Under the pieces are notes generated by a model. It made no database searches, had not been told where the DNA came from, and saw only the letters and a program-made list of their open reading frames with translations. A DNA stretch of 64,000 nt from Hydrotalea sp. (GTDB lineage Bacteria; Bacteroidota; Bacteroidia; Chitinophagales; Chitinophagaceae), in assembly GCA_022402565.1 (NCBI GenBank), contig JAKRSC010000022.1, positions 62,001 through 126,000 on the forward strand, read 5' to 3'. Positions 27,780 to 37,888 of this stretch are shown one piece after another. Both the position numbers and the translations under genes were made by a program. Every line of letters begins with the position of its first letter. Position 1 is the stretch's first letter.

Positions 27780-28460
27780 TTAGTAAGATGACGAATGATT
27801 GGATACTGTTGCTTGTTCTGAAACAATAGCAACACCTGCACTACATCCTAACCTTTCTGCACCAGCAGCTATAAGCTCTTGTGCAAAAGCGGCATCGCGA
27901 ATGCCACCAGAAGCTTTAATTTTCACACCAGTTGGTAAATGTAAGCGCATCAATGCTACATCTTCGGTCCTTGCACCCACAGCTGCATATCCAGTTGAAG
28001 TTTTTAAATAATCTATTCCAGCAGCACCATATAAATCACAACAGCGAATAATCTCATCCTTTGTTAATACACCACTCTCAATAATTACTTTCAATACTTT
28101 GTTTTGTTTCCGAATTAAAGGTAGTATATGATTTAACTCGTTCGCTATGTATTGCCAATCGTTATTTTTGATGGCACTAATATGCGCCACCATATCCAAT
28201 TCATCGGCGCCATCTACCATAGCTAATACTACTTCTGCAATTTTTGATTCAACAGCCGAATAACCAAATGGAAATCCAATAACAGTTGCAACTTTAACTG
28301 AAGATCTAGTCAATTTTTCCTTAGCTCTTTTTACAAAGTGAGGTGGCACACATACTGCTGCAAAACCCCATGTTTTGGCTTCTTCACAAAGTAGATCAAC
28401 TTCATTTATAAGCGTTGTAGGCTTTAATATGGTATGATCTATGTAAGATGCTAATTGCAT
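27780..28460 (-). CDS. deoC: Deoxyribose-phosphate aldolase
   Basis: Cleaves 2-deoxyribose 5-phosphate to glyceraldehyde 3-phosphate and acetaldehyde. 226 aa. Starts at the ATG with complement 28458-28460, giving MQLASYIDHTILKPTT, the normal N-terminus; a TTG nine bases earlier is in frame but unnecessary. The Schiff-base lysine is K153 in YLKTSTGYA. KVATVIGFPFG at 56-66 and the IKASGGIRD phosphate-binding loop are intact. Lies 12 nt after the secA stop on the same strand. Confidence 0.95.
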   Translation of the reverse strand: MQLASYIDHTILKPTTLINEVDLLCEEAKTWGFAAVCVPPHFVKRAKEKLTRSSVKVATVIGFPFGYSAVESKIAEVVLAMVDGADELDMVAHISAIKNNDWQYIANELNHILPLIRKQNKVLKVIIESGVLTKDEIIRCCDLYGAAGIDYLKTSTGYAAVGARTEDVALMRLHLPTGVKIKASGGIRDAAFAQELIAAGAERLGCSAGVAIVSEQATVSNHSSSY

Positions 28461-28472
28461 AAGCTGCAAATT

Positions 28473-31400
28473 TTACAAGTCACGACCGTGACAAGATTTA
28501 TATTTTTTACCGCTGCCACAAGGACAAGGGTCATTTCTACCAATCTTTGGACCCACTTTAACAGGTTCATGTTTTACAGGTGTTGGATCGTAGTAATCAT
28601 TTTCAGAAACGCCATATTCATCTCCCCTCGCATCAATCTCATCTTTATTGGCTTTCATCTTACTAAGATCAGTTTTGGCTCGCTCACCTTGTCGCATAGC
28701 CGCCTGATCGCCTTCAGCTTGAATAGAAGCATGACATAAAAACTGTACTATTTCTCTGTTCACTTCAGCATCCATCTTTCTGAACAATTCAAAAGCTTCC
28801 ATTTTATAAATTACCAAAGGATCTTTTTGCTCATACGTAGCTGTTTGCACGCTTTGTTTTAAGTCATCCATTGCACGCAAATGCTCTTTCCATGCATCAT
28901 CAATCAACGCCAAAGTAACATTCCTTTCTAGGGCATTACCAATTTCAGCGCCTTCAGACGACAAAGTCTTTTCCATGCTAGCAAAGATGTGCATCACCCT
29001 TCTGCCATCTGTAAAAGGTACAATTACATTTTCAATATGATTACCTTGTTGTAGTCTGATTTGTTTAAACTGAGGCAATACGCGTGTTCTCAATTCATCT
29101 TTCTTTCTCTGATAATTTTGAACAGCTTCTTGGTACAACTGCTCTGCTAATTTTTGTTCAGATGTTCGCTGTAATTCATCGGCTGTAATGGTGGTATCAA
29201 TTCCAAAATTGACAATCACTGCTAATCTGAAGCCTTCAAAATCATTTTGCTCACGGAACGATTGCACCAATCCTTCTGCAACCGTATAAAATGCATTATC
29301 AATATCCAATGCCAAACGTTCACCAAATAATGCATGGCTTCGTTTAGTGTAAATCACATTCCGCTGCTTGTTCATCACATCATCGTACTCCAACAAGCGC
29401 TTACGAATACCAAAGTTGTTTTCTTCTACTTTACGTTGTGCTCTTTCAATAGAGTTAGTAAGCATGCTGTGTTGGATCACTTCACCTTCTTTGTAGCCAA
29501 AACGATCCATCACTTTTGCAATACGTTCACTACCGAACATACGCATCAGATCATCTTCCATAGATACGAAGAACAAAGAAGAACCCGGATCACCCTGACG
29601 ACCAGCACGACCGCGCAACTGTCTATCTACACGACGGCTTTCGTGGCGCTCAGTACCAATAATAGCCAAACCGCCTGCTTCCTTCACACCAGGCCCGAGT
29701 TTAATATCCGTTCCTCTACCGGCCATGTTGGTAGCAATGGTAACATTACCTGGCAAACCTGCTTCAGCAACAATTTGTGCTTCGCGAGCATGCTGCTTCG
29801 CGTTCAACACATTATGCGGAATTTTCTTTTGTTGCAACATCCTGCTCAACAATTCACTCACTTCAACCGATGTAGTACCAACAAGAACAGGACGACCTTC
29901 TTGACGAAGTCTTTCTACTTCATCAATTGCAGCTTTATATTTTTCGCGCTTGGTCTTATAAACCATATCCTGCTCATCTTTTCTAATTACAGGTATATTG
30001 GTTGGAATACTAACTACATCAAGCTTATAAATACTCCAGAATTCACCTGCTTCTGTTTCTGCAGTACCTGTCATACCAGCTAGTTTGTGGTACATTCTAA
30101 AATAGTTCTGCAAAGTCACAGTTGCGTAGGTTTGGGTAGCAGCTTCAATTTTCACATTTTCCTTTGCTTCAATTGCTTGATGTAATCCATCGCTATAGCG
30201 ACGACCATCTAAAATTCTACCCGTTTGCTCATCTACAATTTTAACTTGTCCATCCATGACCACATACTCCACATCTTTTTCAAACAAGGTATATGCTTTT
30301 AATAATTGATGAACAGTATGAATACGATCAGCCTTTACTGAATACTCAGTTAATATAGCTTCTTTAGCTTGCAATCTTTCAGCTGCATCCAAAGATGCAT
30401 CTTGCTCAATAGCAGACAGAGAAATGCTAATATCCGGCAATAAGAAAAAGTTGGGATCTTCACCAGAACGAGTAATTAATTGAATACCTTTCTCCGTTAA
30501 ATCAACAGAGTTGTTTTTCTCATCTATATAGAAATACAATTCTTCATCAGCCTTTGGCATTTCTTTTTGTTGATCTGCCAAATAGTAGTTCTCAGATTTT
30601 TGAAGTTTCACCCGAACACCTGGCTCACTTAAAAACTTAATCAATGCGCCGTTCTTTGGCAAACCTCTATGTGCACGGAATAATGCAAGACCACCGCTCT
30701 TAGGATCATCATCCCCTTCCGCAATTTTCTTTTTCGCTTCATTCAAAAATCCATTCACAGCTCTTTTTTGAGCATCAACCAACTTTTCAATTCTTGGCTT
30801 TAAATCAAAAAATTGCTGTTCACCTGTTTTAGTTCCAATTGGACCAGAAATAATTAATGGAGTTCTTGCATCATCAATTAATACACTATCTACTTCATCA
30901 ACCATTGCGAAGTGGTGTTTTCGTTGCACCATTTCTTCTGGTGAGTGAACCATGTTATCTCTTAGATAATCAAATCCAAACTCGTTGTTTGTTCCATAAG
31001 TAATATCTGCGAGGTAAGCCTTACGTCTTTCTGCGCTATTGGGCGTATGCTTATCAATACAATCCACCCGCAACCCCAGCCATTCAAAAATGGGACCATT
31101 CCACTCCGAGTCACGTCGAGCTAAGTAATCATTTACTGTTACAATATGTACTCCCTCACCGGCTAATGCATTCAAATATGCGGGAAGCGTAGAAACAAGT
31201 GTTTTACCTTCACCAGTTGCCATTTCTGAAATCTTGCCTTGATGCAATACAGTACCACCAATTAGCTGAACATCATAATGCACCATGTTCCAAGAAACTT
31301 GTGCACCAGCAGCAGACCATGTATTTTTAAATATTGAATCAGTTCCCTCAATACGAATATACTCCTGCTTTTTCACGCTCAACTCTCTGTCAAGCTCTGT

Positions 31401-31799
31401 TGCGCTAGAACGCAATTCTGAATTCTCCTTGAATCGTCTTGCTGTTTCTTTAACCACTGCAAATGCTTCAGGAAGAATTTCCATTAAAATTACCTCTAGA
31501 TCTTGGTTGCGATCTTTCCTTAACTGATCTACTTGTTGGTAAAGACTATCTTTCTCGTGCACTTGCTCGGCAGGCAAAGCTTCTGCTTGCTGTTTAAGCT
31601 CATTTATTTTACCATCAATGGATTTCAAATGTTCTTGAATTCTTGCTCTGAAATCTTGGGTTTTATTTCTCAATTCATCATTTGACAACTGCTGATAGGC
31701 ATCAAAGAATTGATTAACTTTTACAATGAGTGGTCTTATTTGTGCAACATCCTTCTCACTTTTGCTTCCGCCAAATAATTTGGACAATAATTTCAACAT
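28473..31799 (-). CDS. secA: Preprotein translocase ATPase SecA
   Basis: Motor ATPase that drives proteins through SecYEG. 1108 aa, longer than E. coli SecA (901), as is common in Bacteroidota, with an extension between about residues 320 and 470. Seen: Walker [24 protein letters not shown], helicase-like [13 protein letters not shown] and [15 protein letters not shown], and a C-terminal zinc-binding SEC-C motif [17 protein letters not shown]. The start [15 protein letters not shown] is the usual one. Confidence 0.97.
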   Translation of the reverse strand: MLKLLSKLFGGSKSEKDVAQIRPLIVKVNQFFDAYQQLSNDELRNKTQDFRARIQEHLKSIDGKINELKQQAEALPAEQVHEKDSLYQQVDQLRKDRNQDLEVILMEILPEAFAVVKETARRFKENSELRSSATELDRELSVKKQEYIRIEGTDSIFKNTWSAAGAQVSWNMVHYDVQLIGGTVLHQGKISEMATGEGKTLVSTLPAYLNALAGEGVHIVTVNDYLARRDSEWNGPIFEWLGLRVDCIDKHTPNSAERRKAYLADITYGTNNEFGFDYLRDNMVHSPEEMVQRKHHFAMVDEVDSVLIDDARTPLIISGPIGTKTGEQQFFDLKPRIEKLVDAQKRAVNGFLNEAKKKIAEGDDDPKSGGLALFRAHRGLPKNGALIKFLSEPGVRVKLQKSENYYLADQQKEMPKADEELYFYIDEKNNSVDLTEKGIQLITRSGEDPNFFLLPDISISLSAIEQDASLDAAERLQAKEAILTEYSVKADRIHTVHQLLKAYTLFEKDVEYVVMDGQVKIVDEQTGRILDGRRYSDGLHQAIEAKENVKIEAATQTYATVTLQNYFRMYHKLAGMTGTAETEAGEFWSIYKLDVVSIPTNIPVIRKDEQDMVYKTKREKYKAAIDEVERLRQEGRPVLVGTTSVEVSELLSRMLQQKKIPHNVLNAKQHAREAQIVAEAGLPGNVTIATNMAGRGTDIKLGPGVKEAGGLAIIGTERHESRRVDRQLRGRAGRQGDPGSSLFFVSMEDDLMRMFGSERIAKVMDRFGYKEGEVIQHSMLTNSIERAQRKVEENNFGIRKRLLEYDDVMNKQRNVIYTKRSHALFGERLALDIDNAFYTVAEGLVQSFREQNDFEGFRLAVIVNFGIDTTITADELQRTSEQKLAEQLYQEAVQNYQRKKDELRTRVLPQFKQIRLQQGNHIENVIVPFTDGRRVMHIFASMEKTLSSEGAEIGNALERNVTLALIDDAWKEHLRAMDDLKQSVQTATYEQKDPLVIYKMEAFELFRKMDAEVNREIVQFLCHASIQAEGDQAAMRQGERAKTDLSKMKANKDEIDARGDEYGVSENDYYDPTPVKHEPVKVGPKIGRNDPCPCGSGKKYKSCHGRDL

Positions 31800-31908
31800 A
31801 TAAAAGAAAGGGTCAGGTTTATCAAAATTTTATCAGTTCAAAAACAGTGCAAGAAAAGAAAAATAGCCAATTTGGCACATCCTTTAACACTTTTTTCCAT
31901 CCGGAGGG

Positions 31909-31916
31909 CAAATGTA
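31909..31916 (-). promoter_or_regulatory. Possible -7 promoter element for secA
   Basis: Complement of CAAATGTA gives TACATTTG followed by CCCTCC. It lies 110 nt upstream of the secA ATG, which would make a long leader. No TTG at the expected distance, so only tentative. Confidence 0.35.
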
Positions 31917-31977
31917 CAGATTTTCAACTTGCAGGGCCGATGGAAAGGCTGAATGGCATTAGGTAAATTTGAAATGT

Positions 31978-32571
31978 ATGAAAGCATTCATTGTATTTAG
32001 TTGTAGCCTTTTTTTATGCTTAGAAAGCATGGCTCAGGACTCACATATCGACTCATTAGGGGTTGAAAGAGATAAAATTAGCAAAACCAGTCTGCATGTA
32101 CTCGGCGCGTGGGCCGGTCTTAACATCATTCAAAGTAGTATTTCGCTTGTAAATGCACAGGATGATAGCAAGTATTTCTTTCGGACGAATATTTATTGGA
32201 ACGGCATCAATGCTGCCATTGCGGGTGTGGGACTATTACAACTCCGCAGACAATCACAGAAAACACTTACGCTCCAACAACAATTGCAGAAACAACATCA
32301 GGTTGAAAAAGTCCTACTATTCAACACTGGATTGAATATGGCCTATATTACCACAGGCTTGTACCTAAAAGAAAGGGCTAACAGCAGAATGAATGCAGAT
32401 CAATTGAAAGGAACTGGCAATAGCCTAATACTACAGGGATGTTTTTTATTGGCTTTAGATGGGGTACAGTACTTCTTGCAAAGGAAAAATGGCCGCATGA
32501 TGCAGCAACATTTTCAAGGTCTGGAGCTTATTCCAACTGCAAATGGAGTGGGTTTAGTCTATCGTTTATAA
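31978..32571 (+). CDS. DUF6992-like exported/membrane hypothetical protein
   Basis: 197 aa from the ATG at 31978 (a TTG nine bases earlier is in frame). Signal peptide MKAFIVFSCSLFLCLESMAQ, then hydrophobic, Gly-containing helices (HVLGAWAGLNIIQSSISLV, NGINAAIAGVGLLQLRRQ, LFNTGLNMAYITTGLYLKERA). The layout fits small Bacteroidota membrane proteins annotated as DUF6992; function unknown. It is divergent from secA and upstream of atpG. Confidence 0.6.
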   Translation: MKAFIVFSCSLFLCLESMAQDSHIDSLGVERDKISKTSLHVLGAWAGLNIIQSSISLVNAQDDSKYFFRTNIYWNGINAAIAGVGLLQLRRQSQKTLTLQQQLQKQHQVEKVLLFNTGLNMAYITTGLYLKERANSRMNADQLKGTGNSLILQGCFLLALDGVQYFLQRKNGRMMQQHFQGLELIPTANGVGLVYRL

Positions 32572-32599
32572 ATTCAAGGTTTTTTCAAAGGATTTCTCT

Positions 32600-32629
32600 T
32601 GCTTTTCGAGCGGTTTCTGCTACTTTTGC
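32600..32629 (+). promoter_or_regulatory. Promoter of atpG
   Basis: TTG at 32600-32602, 19 nt spacer, TACTTTTG at 32622-32629: an ideal Bacteroidota promoter. It is followed by CAGCC and lies 53 nt before the atpG ATG, so atpG has its own promoter rather than being part of an atp operon here. Confidence 0.75.
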
Positions 32630-32682
32630 AGCCAATTTAGCCCGGAAAACAACCTACCGGTGCTTGACTAAATTTCATTTCT

Positions 32683-33564
32683 ATGCCAGGTCAACTGAAA
32701 GAAGTCCGCAACCGCATCAAAAGCGTTCAAAGTACCCAACAAATTACCAAAGCCATGAAAATGGTGAGTGCGGCGAAACTTCGTCGTGCACAAGATGCCA
32801 TTATACAAATGCGCCCTTATGCCCAGAAATTGCAGGAAATGCTTCGCAATATTGTGAGCAGTGCAGAAGGCGATTTGTCTATGTCGCTTGCAGAACAGCG
32901 TCCTGTTGAACGTGTTTTGTTAATTGTTATTACCAGCGATCGCGGTCTGTGTGGTGCATATAATGCCAACTTGGTAAAGCTAGCAAAACAGCGTATTTCT
33001 GAATCTTATGCGAACCAATTAGCCAAGGGTAACGTAACTATCTGGAATATTGGTAAAAAAGGTTACGAAAGCTTGACTAAAGCTGGTTTCCCAACTCAGG
33101 ATACGTATAAAGATATTTTCCTTCACCTCAGCTTCGAGCAGGTTCAAGCCGCTGCTCAAGCCGCAATTGAAGGATTTCAGAATAAGACCTTCGATCATGT
33201 AGAAATTATCTACAGCGAATTTAAAAATGCAGCTACACAACGTTATGTTGCAGAAACCTTCCTTCCTATTCAAAAAGTAGAACAAGTAAGTGGTTCTAAG
33301 AAAGCCGACTTCATTTTTGAACCTGAAAAAGCTACATTGGTGGCTGAATTGATGCCTAAAATCCTTAATACACAATTGTACAAAGCGGTATTAGACTGTC
33401 ATGCTTCTGAACATGGGGCAAGAATGACAGCCATGGATAAGGCCACAGAAAACGCCAATGAATTGCTGAAATCCTTGAAAATTTCTTACAACAGAGCTCG
33501 TCAGGCTGCCATTACTACCGAATTAACTGAAATCGTTAGTGGTGCTGCTGCATTGAAAGGATAA
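32683..33564 (+). CDS. atpG: F0F1 ATP synthase gamma subunit
   Basis: Central rotor shaft of ATP synthase, 293 aa. The N-terminal helix (MPGQLKEVRNRIKSVQSTQ, then AMKMVSAAKLRRAQ) and C-terminal helix (ENANELLKSLKISYNRARQAA) that form the coiled coil are both present, with VITSDRGLCGAYN in between. No other ATP synthase gene is adjacent: upstream is a hypothetical gene and downstream is scpB 35 nt away. Confidence 0.96.
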   Translation: MPGQLKEVRNRIKSVQSTQQITKAMKMVSAAKLRRAQDAIIQMRPYAQKLQEMLRNIVSSAEGDLSMSLAEQRPVERVLLIVITSDRGLCGAYNANLVKLAKQRISESYANQLAKGNVTIWNIGKKGYESLTKAGFPTQDTYKDIFLHLSFEQVQAAAQAAIEGFQNKTFDHVEIIYSEFKNAATQRYVAETFLPIQKVEQVSGSKKADFIFEPEKATLVAELMPKILNTQLYKAVLDCHASEHGARMTAMDKATENANELLKSLKISYNRARQAAITTELTEIVSGAAALKG

Positions 33565-33599
33565 TTCAACATTCACCAGTTTTTGAATATCTTCCTCCC

Positions 33600-34379
33600 A
33601 TGGAAATATCTGCTATCATTCCTCATATAGAAGTGCTCATTTTTGCCAGTGAAAAACCTTTAACTGCTGCAGAAATTACAGAGCTAATTAACCAGTCTTT
33701 TGGATTCATGGAGGAACGCGTTTCTCAGGATCAAATTGAAATGGCTATTCAAGGTATTCAAGAAAAGTACCAAGAAGAATTTTATCCATTTGAAGTGAGA
33801 GAAAGTGGTGGTGGTTATCAGTTCCTCACTAAAAAGGATTACCATAAAACAATTGCTCAACTAAATGGCGATAAATTTTTAAAACGTTTATCAACTGCTG
33901 CTTTAGAGACCTTAGCAATTATTGCCTACAAGCAACCCATTACTAAGGGAGAAATTGAAGCAATTAGAGGCGTTAACAGCGACTACAGTGTTCAAAAATT
34001 ACTCGAAAAAGAATTGATTGTTATAGCTGGAAGAAATGAAAAACTTCCCGGTCACCCTCTGGTATACACTACTTCTAAGACTTTCATGGATTATTTTGGA
34101 TTGAATACTGTGGAAGACCTTCCAAAAATTAAGGAAGTTCTGGCAGAGCAAATTGTTGAAGGAACGCTCATTTCTGCTGAAGACTTTAAACCTGTTCCAG
34201 AAACCGAGAGCGAAATCATCAGCGATTTGCATGTAACCGAATCTGGACAAATTGTTTCTCAGCCTATTGAGCCAACAATGGAAGAAGTCAATCCAATTGA
34301 AGGTGCAGAAAATAACAATTCTGAAAGTGATAGTCCAGATCAAACCGAGCAAGATTCAGAAGAACCAAAACCTGAATAA
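33600..34379 (+). CDS. scpB: Segregation and condensation protein B
   Basis: Kleisin-associated partner of SMC in chromosome condensation. 259 aa, with two winged-helix regions in residues 1-185: IEVLIFASEKPLTAAEI, RESGGGYQFLTKKDY, LSTAALETLAIIAYKQPITKGEIEAIRGVNSD. Residues about 195-259 are an acidic, Ser/Glu-rich tail (NNSESDSPDQTEQDSEEPKPE-like), likely disordered. Co-oriented with atpG (35-nt gap) and followed by a terminator. Confidence 0.95.
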   Translation: MEISAIIPHIEVLIFASEKPLTAAEITELINQSFGFMEERVSQDQIEMAIQGIQEKYQEEFYPFEVRESGGGYQFLTKKDYHKTIAQLNGDKFLKRLSTAALETLAIIAYKQPITKGEIEAIRGVNSDYSVQKLLEKELIVIAGRNEKLPGHPLVYTTSKTFMDYFGLNTVEDLPKIKEVLAEQIVEGTLISAEDFKPVPETESEIISDLHVTESGQIVSQPIEPTMEEVNPIEGAENNNSESDSPDQTEQDSEEPKPE

Positions 34380-34400
34380 GTAACTACAGAAAACTCTATA

Positions 34401-34434
34401 AACTCTTCAGTTAAAAGCTGAGGAGTTTTTTTTT
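34401..34434 (+). terminator. Rho-independent terminator after scpB
   Basis: Stem AACTCTTCAG (34401-34410) and CTGAGGAGTT (34418-34427) with one wobble pair and a 7-nt loop, followed by a run of T. Lies 21 nt after the scpB stop. Confidence 0.8.
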
Positions 34435-34517
34435 GTATAAAACATACAGTTCAACGTTGGGCAAAAAAAATCCCAAACAAAATTTGTTCGGGATATATAG
34501 ATTGTTGTAAGGCTTTA

Positions 34518-34982
34518 TTATCTGAAGTGTGCAAAAGCTTTGTTTGCTTCAGCCATTCTGTGGGTATCTTCTTTCTTTTTGAAAGCAGCACCTTCACCTT
34601 TAGCAGCAGCTACAATTTCATTTGCTAACTTATCAGCCATAGTTTTCCCATTACGCTCGCGGCTATAACGGATTAACCACTTAATGCTTAATGAAATTTT
34701 ACGATCCTGACGAACTTCCGTTGGAATCTGGAAAGTTGCACCTCCAATACGACGGCTGCGTACTTCTACAGAAGGAGTTACATTCGATAATGCCTTCTTC
34801 CAAATTTCATATCCATCTTCACCAGTAATTTTTGATACCTTATCTACAGCATCATAAAAAATAGTGATTGCAGTACTTTTTTTACCACTCCACATCAAGT
34901 TATTTACGAAGCGAGTCACTAGTTTGTCGTTAAAACGACCATCTGGTGCTAAGGGTAATTTTTTGGCTTGTGCTTTACGCAT
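34518..34982 (-). CDS. rpsG: 30S ribosomal protein S7
   Basis: 154 aa, full length. Shows [45 protein letters not shown] and the basic C-terminal part ending AFAHFR, all typical of S7, which organises the 16S 3' major domain. Lies 20 nt downstream of rpsL in the same direction. In many bacteria fusA follows; here the next gene is convergent scpB, so the str operon is split after rpsG. Confidence 0.97.
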   Translation of the reverse strand: MRKAQAKKLPLAPDGRFNDKLVTRFVNNLMWSGKKSTAITIFYDAVDKVSKITGEDGYEIWKKALSNVTPSVEVRSRRIGGATFQIPTEVRQDRKISLSIKWLIRYSRERNGKTMADKLANEIVAAAKGEGAAFKKKEDTHRMAEANKAFAHFR

Positions 34983-35002
34983 AGTACAATGAGTTTCTTA
35001 AA

Positions 35003-35383
35003 TTATTTTTTAGCTTTCTCTTTCTTGGTACCGTACTTAGAACGGCTCTGCTTACGGTCTTTAACACCAGCAGTATCTAAGCTACCACGTACAATATGAT
35101 AACGTACACCTGGAAGATCCTTAACACGACCTCCACGAATTAGTACAATAGAGTGCTCTTGTAAGTTGTGACCTTCACCAGGAATATAGGCAATCACTTC
35201 AATTTTGTTTGTCAAACGCACTTTAGCCACTTTTCTCAAAGCAGAGTTTGGCTTCTTAGGGGTTGTAGTGTATACCCTTGTACAAACACCTCTACGTTGA
35301 GGACAGGCATCTAATGCCCTAGATTTGCTCTTGGCTCTGATGATTTCACGGCCCTTTCTAACCAGTTGTTGAATTGTAGGCAT
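35003..35383 (-). CDS. rpsL: 30S ribosomal protein S12
   Basis: 126 aa. The start is the ATG with complement at 35381-35383 ([13 protein letters not shown]); the longer open frame upstream covers the promoter and leader. Conserved blocks [18 protein letters not shown] and [31 protein letters not shown] are intact. The Lys at the position linked to streptomycin resistance in other bacteria is the sensitive-type residue. Transcribed with rpsG. Confidence 0.97.
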   Translation of the reverse strand: MPTIQQLVRKGREIIRAKSKSRALDACPQRRGVCTRVYTTTPKKPNSALRKVAKVRLTNKIEVIAYIPGEGHNLQEHSIVLIRGGRVKDLPGVRYHIVRGSLDTAGVKDRKQSRSKYGTKKEKAKK

Positions 35384-35424
35384 TCTAGTTCTTTTATGAA
35401 AATTCCCGATTTTTTCGGACGGCA

Positions 35425-35455
35425 AAGGTAAAGCCGCTATTGTTAAATTCCAAAT
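35425..35455 (-). promoter_or_regulatory. Promoter of rpsL-rpsG
   Basis: On the minus strand TTG (complement 35453-35455), 20-nt spacer, TACCTTTG (complement 35425-35432), then CCGTCC. About 42 nt upstream of the rpsL ATG. Excellent match to the TTG/TAnnTTTG consensus. Confidence 0.75.
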
Positions 35456-35537
35456 TCCTGCAAATGAATTTGTGAAAAAATGGCGCTTTTTAAAAGGTTT
35501 TTTCCACCAATGCCCAAAAATAGACCATCTCGCACAT

Positions 35538-35561
35538 AAAAAAAGCTCCAAAAGGAGCTTT
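35538..35561 (-). terminator. Rho-independent terminator after ilvE
   Basis: Hairpin AAAGCTCC (35542-35549), AAAA loop, GGAGCTTT (35554-35561). Read on the minus strand it is followed by a T run and lies 18 nt after the ilvE stop, between ilvE and the rpsL promoter. Confidence 0.8.
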
Positions 35562-35579
35562 AAAAGAGTGAAGTTTTAT

Positions 35580-36644
35580 CTAAACAGGCATCATCCAGCC
35601 ATATTGATCGGGAACTTGTCCATATCTAATGGCATTTAAACGTTTCTTTAATTCTGGTGCAGTTTGCCATAAAGCAGTATCAAATTGCATTACATAGTCC
35701 TTGTACCTCAACTCTTTAATAAGAGAAATGGTAGCAGCTGTACCAGTTCCAAATACCTCGTATAAGGCTCCAGCTTTATGAGCCTGAATAAGATCATCAA
35801 TCGTAATCTTTTGCTCAACTACTTCAAATCCCATCTCCTTTAATACCTGCATAGCACTGTCGCGCGTTACGCCTTCCAAAATAGTGCCTTCTTCTAAAGA
35901 TGGCGTAACTGCTTTATTTCCAATAATAAAGAACACATTCATAGTACCAATTTCCTGTAAATACTTATGCTCGAATGCATCGGTCCACAATACTTGGTCG
36001 TATCCTAACTTCTTAGCTTCTGCAGTGGCCAACATACTAGCGCCATAGTTACCAGCTGCTTTTGCAAAACCAATTCCCCCCGGAGCAGCCCTGGTATATT
36101 TCTCTTCTACATAAATACGCATAGGAGCAGTATAATATGGACCAGTTGGACTCAAAATAATCATGAACTTATATGTTTCAGAAGGCTTTACTCCAATGAC
36201 AGGATCGGAACTGAACATAAAAGGACGGATATATAAAGAATGATCTGCTTGCGTAGGAATCCAGTTTTTATCAATTTCAACCAACTGACGCATACCTTCC
36301 ATAAAGATTTCCTCTGGAACCTCGGGCATTTGCATGCGCTGAGCAGATAAGTTAAATCTCTTAAAGTTGTCCTTAGGTCTGAAAATGAATGGATTCCCAT
36401 TGGGGTCTTTATATGCTTTAATCCCTTCAAAAATTGCTTGTCCATAATGAATGGCTGCCACAGAGGGCTCTAAAAGCAAGGGTTGGTAAGGCTTAATTTC
36501 AACATTTGTCCACTCACCATCAATATAATCGGCTTCCAGCATGTGATCGCTATAAAACTTTCCAAATGGAATATTTTCCAAATTCAAATCCTTCAGCTTG
36601 CTGGTTTCTACTTTAGTTATGTTCATAAGAGGTGTTGCTACCAT
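35580..36644 (-). CDS. ilvE: Branched-chain amino acid aminotransferase
   Basis: PLP enzyme transferring the amino group between glutamate and leucine, isoleucine or valine. 354 aa from the ATG with complement 36642-36644; an ATG 18 nt further in is also possible. Signature LEGVTRDSAMQVLKEMG, PGGIGFAKAAGNYGASMLATAEAKKLGYDQVLWTDA and EVFGTGTAATISLI are those of fold-type IV BCATs of the long (about 350 aa) class. The PLP lysine is in the AKAAGNY segment. Monocistronic, with its own terminator. Confidence 0.94.
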   Translation of the reverse strand: MVATPLMNITKVETSKLKDLNLENIPFGKFYSDHMLEADYIDGEWTNVEIKPYQPLLLEPSVAAIHYGQAIFEGIKAYKDPNGNPFIFRPKDNFKRFNLSAQRMQMPEVPEEIFMEGMRQLVEIDKNWIPTQADHSLYIRPFMFSSDPVIGVKPSETYKFMIILSPTGPYYTAPMRIYVEEKYTRAAPGGIGFAKAAGNYGASMLATAEAKKLGYDQVLWTDAFEHKYLQEIGTMNVFFIIGNKAVTPSLEEGTILEGVTRDSAMQVLKEMGFEVVEQKITIDDLIQAHKAGALYEVFGTGTAATISLIKELRYKDYVMQFDTALWQTAPELKKRLNAIRYGQVPDQYGWMMPV

Positions 36645-36718
36645 TTGTGAATATATTTGACGCAAAGAAACAAAAAAAAGAAAACTAACAATCGTTAATA
36701 TTTTAAGCGGTTCCTAAT

Positions 36719-37294
36719 ATGTCAATAACCTCTTTAACAAATGAAGCCCTTGTTCAACTTTTTCCAAACCAATTGGTCATTGTGGAAACAGAAACAAGGT
36801 CCACAACAAAAGTTGACCCTGCTAAACAGGGAGTAATTGTACCTGTTATTGAGCCGCCTAAACCTGTTCAGCCTGAACAAGCGAAGCCCTTAACCCTACC
36901 AAGCTATTTAGGGGGCTTTCAAAAAAAGATTTTAATTCTTCACCAACAGAATAATACCAAACATATTTCTGATGAAGCGCTTCAATTACTTACTGGTATT
37001 TTAAATGCCTGCAAATTGAACCTCCAAGATGTAGGCATCATGAACTTAGATAATCCACAATTGCATTATCAGGAAATCATGGAGGCATTGCATCCAACGC
37101 ATCTGTTTTCTTTTGGCCTTGCACCTGCGGTATTACAACTGCCTTTTCAGATACCCAATTATCAAGCTCAGTCCTTTAACAATGCAACTTTTCTTTTTGC
37201 AGCAAGTTTTGATGATATGTTGCCTCAATCGCCCATTAGTAAAGAAGAAAAAACCAAACTCTGGAATAGTCTGAAAAAAATATTTCAATTGTAA
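36719..37294 (+). CDS. Conserved hypothetical protein
   Basis: 191 aa, no signal peptide. A Pro/Gln-rich linker (VIEPPKPVQPEQAKPL) at about 42-58 separates a short N-terminal segment from a domain with KILILHQQNNTKHISDEALQLLTGILNACKL and HPTHLFSFGLAPAVLQLP. Not assigned to a family I can name. It lies 9 nt before rdgB and heads a plus-strand trio with rdgB and a thioesterase, divergent from ilvE. Confidence 0.7.
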   Translation: MSITSLTNEALVQLFPNQLVIVETETRSTTKVDPAKQGVIVPVIEPPKPVQPEQAKPLTLPSYLGGFQKKILILHQQNNTKHISDEALQLLTGILNACKLNLQDVGIMNLDNPQLHYQEIMEALHPTHLFSFGLAPAVLQLPFQIPNYQAQSFNNATFLFAASFDDMLPQSPISKEEKTKLWNSLKKIFQL

Positions 37295-37303
37295 TTTTTT
37301 AAT

Positions 37304-37888
37304 ATGCAATTAATTTTTGCAACGCATAACGCCAACAAGGTTAACGAAGTAAGAGCCATTCTTGGAGGTAAATTTGATATTGTATCGTTAAAAGAATGGG
37401 GCTGGTCTGAAGAAATACCCGAACCATTTGATACGCTCGAAGAAAATGCATCAGAAAAATCGAGGGTCATTTGGGAGAAAACCAACACGTACTGTTTTAG
37501 TGAAGACACAGGACTAGAAGTAGATGCATTGAATGGAGCGCCTGGTGTGAAGAGTGCACGTTATGCAGGCGAAGGCCGAAATTTCTCTGAAAACGTACAG
37601 CTCTTGCTGAAAAACTTAACAGGTGTTGAAAATAGAACTGCACAATTTAGAACAGTCATTTCTCTAAGAATAAACAACCAGGAATTTTTGTTTGAAGGAG
37701 TTTGCAAGGGAACAATATTATTGAGAGAAACAGGCTCTGGTGGATTTGGATATGACCCTGTTTTTGTACCTGAGGGCGCAAAAAACAGTTTTGCTGAGAT
37801 GACAATGGAAGAAAAAAATAAATACAGCCATCGCAGAAAAGCAATGGATGCATTAATTGAATTTTTAAAAACATATGAGTCGAATTAA
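37304..37888 (+). CDS. rdgB: Non-canonical purine NTP pyrophosphatase (RdgB/HAM1)
   Basis: Removes ITP, dITP and XTP from the nucleotide pool. 194 aa. Family motifs: ATHNANKVNEVRAIL at the N-terminus, FSEDTGLEVDALNGAPGVKSARYAGE, GSGGFGYDPVFVPEG, and the terminal KYSHRRKAM. The last 14 nt overlap the start of the next gene, so the two are translated together. Confidence 0.95.
   Translation: MQLIFATHNANKVNEVRAILGGKFDIVSLKEWGWSEEIPEPFDTLEENASEKSRVIWEKTNTYCFSEDTGLEVDALNGAPGVKSARYAGEGRNFSENVQLLLKNLTGVENRTAQFRTVISLRINNQEFLFEGVCKGTILLRETGSGGFGYDPVFVPEGAKNSFAEMTMEEKNKYSHRRKAMDALIEFLKTYESN

Noticed and set aside
29334-30083. A 249-codon plus-strand frame opposite secA.
   Set aside because: Shadow of secA: composition is His/Thr/Phe-rich as expected from antisense reading, and secA is intact on the other strand.
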